Shown: positions 6,392 to 8,719 of the stretch, in pieces | Layout of the letters: every line of letters begins with the position of its first letter | Position numbering within the stretch: the first letter of the stretch is position 1 | Source: an uncultured bacterium | GTDB taxonomy: Bacteria > Planctomycetota > Phycisphaerae > Phycisphaerales > SM1A02 | Length of the DNA stretch: 8,719 nt | Assembly (NCBI GenBank): GCA_903938205.1 | Contig: CAJACJ010000085.1 | Span: 1 to 8,719, forward strand | Direction of reading: 5' to 3' | Position numbers and translations under genes: made by a program | Notes under the pieces: generated by a model | Told to the model about the DNA's origin: nothing | Seen by the model: only the letters and a program-made list of their open reading frames with translations | The model's database searches: none

Positions 6392-6412
6392 AACCTTTGA
6401 ATTAAAAATAAA

Positions 6413-6441
6413 AATCGCCCCAAGGGTTGCTTGGGGCGATT
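6413..6441 (-). terminator. Intrinsic terminator of the rpsP-trmD-rplS operon
   Basis: A perfect 12-bp stem (AATCGCCCCAAG 6413-6424 with CTTGGGGCGATT 6430-6441) with a 5-nt loop lies 22 nt past the rplS stop. On the minus strand it is followed by TTTTATTTTTAATTC, a classic U tract. On the plus strand no T run follows, so it acts mainly on the operon. Confidence 0.9.
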
Positions 6442-6463
6442 GTTCAAAATCAATAAAAAAGGC

Positions 6464-6886
6464 TTACTCCGCCGCTGGTTGCGGTGTCGTGTCCGTGGCT
6501 TGCAAAGCGGCTTCCAAGCCCTTGAGACCGCGGCGTTGATCACGCAAACGACGGCTCTTACCGGTGCGTTCACGCAAGAAGTACAGCTTGGCGCGTCGGG
6601 CATCGCCACGACGGACTACATCAATCTTTGCGATGCGCGGCGAATGCAGCGGGAAAATTCTTTCCACGCCTTCGTTGGCAACAATGCGGCGCACGGTGAT
6701 GGTGTGGTTCACGCCACGACCCTTCTCGGCGATCAACACGCCTTGGAAAACCTGCACGCGCTCCTTGTCGCCTTCGACAATTTTGTAATGCACATCGATG
6801 GTGTCACCGACGCTGCATGTTGGCAAATCTTTGCCAGCTTTCAGTTGCGGAGAGAGAAGTTGTTCGATTAACAGTTGACGATTCAT
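6464..6886 (-). CDS. rplS: 50S ribosomal protein L19 (bL19)
   Basis: Large-subunit protein L19, located at the interface with the small subunit. The 140-residue product has the typical L19 order: GDTIDVHYKIVEGDKERVQVFQG (27-49), VLIAEKGRGVNHTITVRRI (50-68), GVERIFPLHSPRIAKIDV (73-90), the basic RRGDARRAKLYFLRERTGKS (92-111), and a short Ala/Pro tail. The frame extends four codons upstream to a TTG, but the family starts at MNRQLLIEQL, so I chose the ATG at 6886. Its Shine-Dalgarno match is weak (GAGA about 7 nt upstream). It is the last gene of rpsP-trmD-rplS, 92 bp after trmD, and is followed closely by a strong terminator. The 92-bp gap has a GGATCC inverted repeat that could modulate its translation. 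Confidence 0.97.
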   Translation of the reverse strand: MNRQLLIEQLLSPQLKAGKDLPTCSVGDTIDVHYKIVEGDKERVQVFQGVLIAEKGRGVNHTITVRRIVANEGVERIFPLHSPRIAKIDVVRRGDARRAKLYFLRERTGKSRRLRDQRRGLKGLEAALQATDTTPQPAAE

Positions 6887-6901
6887 GACCAGTCTCAATC
6901 T

Positions 6902-6918
6902 GGATCCAGGACGGATCC
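6902..6918 (-). repeat. GGATCC inverted repeat in the rplS leader
   Basis: Two GGATCC copies (6902-6907 and 6913-6918) are separated by 5 nt and can pair as a 6-bp hairpin, 15-32 nt upstream of the rplS ATG within the trmD-rplS gap. It might tune rplS translation or protect the mRNA; this is a guess from position. Confidence 0.3.
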
Positions 6919-6978
6919 GTTTGGTTGTTCAGCTTTTGCTTTCGCAAATCCGCCGTTCAACACTTTCCACTTGAGTTC

Positions 6979-7692
6979 TTACGACTCAGGGGTGGCGCTT
7001 CCAAATAAATCCGGCCGACGCACACGCGTGCGACTGACCGATTGTTCCAACCGCCACGCCGCGATTGCCGCGTGGTCGCCCGAGAGCAAGATCTCGGGAA
7101 CATCCCTGCCGCGCCACGAGCGCGGTCGGGTGAAGTGAGGGCAATCCAAAAGAGGATTGCCGTGTTCGTCGCGAAGACTGAAGGAGTCTTGCGCGGCCGA
7201 ACATTCATGCCCAAGAACTCCTGGAAGAAGTCTGGACACCGCGTCGACCACCAACAGTGCGGGCAGCTCGCCGCCAGACACTGTGAAGTCGCCGACACTC
7301 AGTTCGAGCGGACGAAGCTCTTCAATCGCCCGCTCATCAATTCCCTCGTAGTGGCCCGCAATCAGCAGCAAACGCGGCTGTTTGGCAAGCCATTCCACGC
7401 GAGATTGCCGAAGGGGTTCACCCTGCGGCGTGAGCAGCACGCGGCACGCTGCTCGTGAGTCTAATTTTTCAACCGCCTCGACCGCGTCGACGAGGGGGTC
7501 ACACATGAACACCATTCCGGGCCCGCCCCCGAAGGGTCGGTCATCCACCTTTCGGTGGGGTGAGTTGCTCCACGCGCGAATGTCGTGCACATGACATTCC
7601 ATCGCGCCGCAACTCGCCGCTCGGCCGGGAATGCTGGTCGCCAAAGGCGTTGCCATCATCTCCGGGAAAATGGTGAGGAGGTCAATGCGCAC
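6979..7692 (-). CDS. trmD: tRNA (guanine-N1)-methyltransferase TrmD
   Basis: TrmD uses S-adenosylmethionine to make m1G37 next to the anticodon, which prevents +1 frameshifting; it works as a cytoplasmic homodimer with a trefoil-knot SAM site. The 237-residue product shows the start VRIDLLTIFPEMM, DDRPFGGGPGM (50-60), GHYEGIDER (113-121), LSVGDFTVSGGELPALLVVDAVSRLLPGVLG (131-161), LLDCPHFTRP (181-190) and VPEILLSGDHAAI (198-210). Arg154 and Asp169 fall exactly at the catalytic positions known from E. coli TrmD. The GTG start at 7692 is supported by family alignment and a GAGGA 8 nt upstream. It follows rpsP after only 21 bp; the rimM gene that usually lies between them is absent. Length and motifs are complete. 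Confidence 0.97.
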   Translation of the reverse strand: MRIDLLTIFPEMMATPLATSIPGRAASCGAMECHVHDIRAWSNSPHRKVDDRPFGGGPGMVFMCDPLVDAVEAVEKLDSRAACRVLLTPQGEPLRQSRVEWLAKQPRLLLIAGHYEGIDERAIEELRPLELSVGDFTVSGGELPALLVVDAVSRLLPGVLGHECSAAQDSFSLRDEHGNPLLDCPHFTRPRSWRGRDVPEILLSGDHAAIAAWRLEQSVSRTRVRRPDLFGSATPES

Positions 7693-7713
7693 CTCCGTGT
7701 TCCTCGAAAGGCG

Positions 7714-8070
7714 TTACTCGCCCTTCGGGGTCTCCTCTGCGGCAGCCGCTGGTGTTGCAACCACGGCTGGCTTTGGATGTTTCGAAACTTTGCTGCGCAC
7801 GGAGAGCGCCTTGATCGCGGCCGCCGGAATTGTTCCGCCAGCTTTCTTGATCATGTTGGCTGCGGTTTGAGATGGCTGCGCGCCCATCTTGAACCAATGC
7901 GCCACGCGCTCCATGTTGAATTCAAATTGTTTGCCTTCAGGACCGGCTGGATCGAACCAACCGAGTTCCTCAATCACCGTTCCGTTTCGAGGGCAGCGCT
8001 TGTCAGCGGCGCACAATCGATACGTTGGACGATGAATTCTTCCGAAACGCTTGAAACGTAATACGACCAC
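7714..8070 (-). CDS. rpsP: 30S ribosomal protein S16 (bS16)
   Basis: Small-subunit assembly protein S16. The 118-residue product begins VVLRFKRFGRIHRPTYRL, closely matching the family start, followed by AADKRCPRNGTVIEELGWFDP (21-41) and the helix FNMERVAHWFKMGAQPSQTA (51-70). An Ala/Pro/Lys/Glu-rich tail (about 93-118) extends beyond the core, as is common. The GTG at 8070 is the right start by homology and has GGAG 7 nt upstream. A second, out-of-frame ATG at 8083 with a better AGGAGG overlaps this start, so initiation may be contested. It is the first gene of rpsP-trmD-rplS; the promoter lies at 8199-8227 and a strong hairpin sits in the leader. Confidence 0.97.
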   Translation of the reverse strand: MVVLRFKRFGRIHRPTYRLCAADKRCPRNGTVIEELGWFDPAGPEGKQFEFNMERVAHWFKMGAQPSQTAANMIKKAGGTIPAAAIKALSVRSKVSKHPKPAVVATPAAAAEETPKGE

Positions 8071-8083
8071 GTGAGTTCTCCAT
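8003..8083 (-). CDS. Possible 26-codon ORF overlapping the rpsP start
   Basis: ATG at 8083 lies 6 nt after a consensus AGGAGG (8095-8090) and opens MENSRGRITFQAFRKNSS and onward to a stop at 8003-8005, in a different frame from rpsP and overlapping its first 68 nt. The ribosome-binding site is stronger than that of rpsP itself. It may be a regulatory upstream ORF that attenuates S16 synthesis, or the AGGAGG may simply load ribosomes near the GTG. The peptide has no recognisable family. Confidence 0.25.
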   Translation of the reverse strand: MENSRGRITFQAFRKNSSSNVSIVRR

Positions 8084-8095
8084 CAGCCGCCTCCT

Positions 8096-8132
8096 CGGAA
8101 CCAGTTGATCAGCGATCAACTTGTCAGTTCCG
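8096..8132 (-). promoter_or_regulatory. Hairpin in the rpsP leader abutting the Shine-Dalgarno
   Basis: In the predicted rpsP leader, CGGAAC pairs with GTTCCG (8132-8127 with 8101-8096), and inside them AGTTGATC pairs with GATCAACT (8121-8114 with 8110-8103) around a 3-nt loop. The two stems (6 and 8 bp) are separated by a small asymmetric internal loop. The structure ends one base before AGGAGG (8095-8090), a position suited to translational control or ribosomal-protein feedback. Confidence 0.5.
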
Positions 8133-8198
8133 TATGTCGGTGGGGCGGGCTTTTCAGCTCGCCGTGCCGCCATAACGGTGGGCAGGTGCGAATCGACG

Positions 8199-8227
8199 AG
8201 TGTAACCAAAGTTTCATTTCACGCCAA
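8199..8227 (-). promoter_or_regulatory. Promoter of the rpsP-trmD-rplS operon
   Basis: On the minus strand TTGGCG (8227-8222) and TACACT (8204-8199) are separated by exactly 17 bp, each matching the sigma-70 consensus at four of six bases. The predicted start near 8192 gives a leader of about 120 nt. The remaining gap up to the M50 stop (8228-8280) shows only an imperfect CGGCT/AGCCG pairing. Confidence 0.6.
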
Positions 8228-8280
8228 CGGCTTGATGAAATTTCTTGGCGGCGGCGCGTGAAATGTTGAAAAATCAGCCG

Positions 8281-8719
8281 TTATGCGCCAAAAATAGTGG
8301 CGATGCGCTGCGCGTACTCAATGGAAATCAAGCGGCAGAAGCGTTCGATGGGCGCGAAGAAGCCCAGCATGCTGAGCGCGAAGATGGCCATCCAGCCAAA
8401 TTGCATCACTGGCGGGCTTTCAATGATTTCTCGGGCGGGGCGTGAAAGACCGGCGAGAATGCGCGAGCCGTCCAGTGGTGGCGCCGGCAATAAATTAAAT
8501 GCGGCCAGGAAAAAATTCAGCCAGCCACCCGCGTATAAAAAGATTTGGAGATTTTCGTAGATGGGTTTGTTCACCGGGCCACGCGCCAGCCAAATTCCAA
8601 GCGCGGTCAACGAGATCAACGCAAGCACAATGTTCATCAGCGGTCCGGCGAACGCAACGGCCGCCTCGCCGCGGCGGCCCCATCGAAAGCGGGTTGGATC
8701 AACCGGCATCATGCCCCAC
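8281..8719 (-). CDS. Site-2-type M50 membrane protease, C-terminal part
   Basis: The final 145 codons of a protein whose start, and presumably its HExxH zinc site, lie beyond the window edge. The fragment reads WGMMPVDPTRFR, then a hydrophobic stretch including AFAGPLMNIVLALISL, a second membrane segment ending in NLLPAPPLDGSRIL, and a last one (FGWMAIFALSMLGFFAP). The NLLPxPPLDGSR motif is the hallmark of the short bacterial M50 (S2P-like) proteases; its Asp is the third zinc ligand. 'AGPxxNIxLA' after the first soluble link is also typical of the family. The TAA at 8281 is followed, 54 bp on, by the rpsP promoter, so rpsP is probably a separate unit. The substrate is unknown. No PDZ domain is visible in the part present. 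Confidence 0.88.
   Translation of the reverse strand, partial: WGMMPVDPTRFRWGRRGEAAVAFAGPLMNIVLALISLTALGIWLARGPVNKPIYENLQIFLYAGGWLNFFLAAFNLLPAPPLDGSRILAGLSRPAREIIESPPVMQFGWMAIFALSMLGFFAPIERFCRLISIEYAQRIATIFGA

Noticed and set aside
6431..6871. Plus-strand frame of 146 codons across rplS
   Set aside because: It is antisense to a certain ribosomal protein gene and starts inside its terminator.
8084..8209. N-terminal part of a 68-codon minus-strand frame starting at a TTG upstream of rpsP
   Set aside because: There is no ribosome-binding site, it begins within the spacer and -10 region of the operon promoter, and it has no family resemblance; only the segment from the ATG at 8083 has initiation signals.

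Overview
The window looks like ordinary chromosomal DNA from a bacterium of moderately high GC content. Several features fit Planctomycetota, possibly the Phycisphaerae branch: a secreted protein with two DUF1080 (3-keto-disaccharide hydrolase) domains, a diverged xylose-isomerase-like TIM-barrel protein, a CPBP protease with a long non-membrane N-terminal region, and an rpsP-trmD-rplS cluster without rimM. The phylum assignment is inference; the gene identities are firmer.

Layout from left to right. Positions 1-213 (+) hold the tail of a sigma-70 region-4-like protein cut by the window edge. It converges on the rplM-rpsI operon (L13 then S9, minus strand, 1353 down to 359), which has a good promoter at 1388-1415. 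Divergent from rplM is a CPBP-family intramembrane protease (1528-3063, +). It converges on an HNH endonuclease (3789-3160, minus). Upstream of the HNH gene on the same strand is a TIM-barrel protein (4797-4006, minus). This shares a 69-bp divergent promoter region with the secreted tandem-DUF1080 protein (4867-6300, +). The right third is a second translation operon on the minus strand: rpsP (S16, 8070-7714), trmD (7692-6979) and rplS (L19, 6886-6464). It ends in a strong intrinsic terminator at 6413-6441 and starts from a promoter at 8199-8227. The window closes with the C-terminal part of an M50 site-2-type membrane protease (minus).

How the genes fit together. Two blocks make ribosomal proteins plus the m1G37 tRNA methyltransferase, so they are housekeeping and growth-linked. 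Between them lie accessory functions: a membrane protease, an HNH nuclease, and a probable sugar-related divergent pair (DUF1080 and TIM barrel). I see no tRNA, rRNA, CRISPR array, insertion sequence or phage module, and no gene-free stretch longer than about 220 bp.

I found no clearly new biological system. The points most worth a second look are the rpsP leader (a hairpin abutting a consensus AGGAGG that serves an out-of-frame ATG overlapping the rpsP GTG start), the TIM-barrel protein that seems to have lost its family's metal ligands, and two genes whose putative -10 boxes sit exactly 6 nt before the ATG, suggesting leaderless mRNAs.
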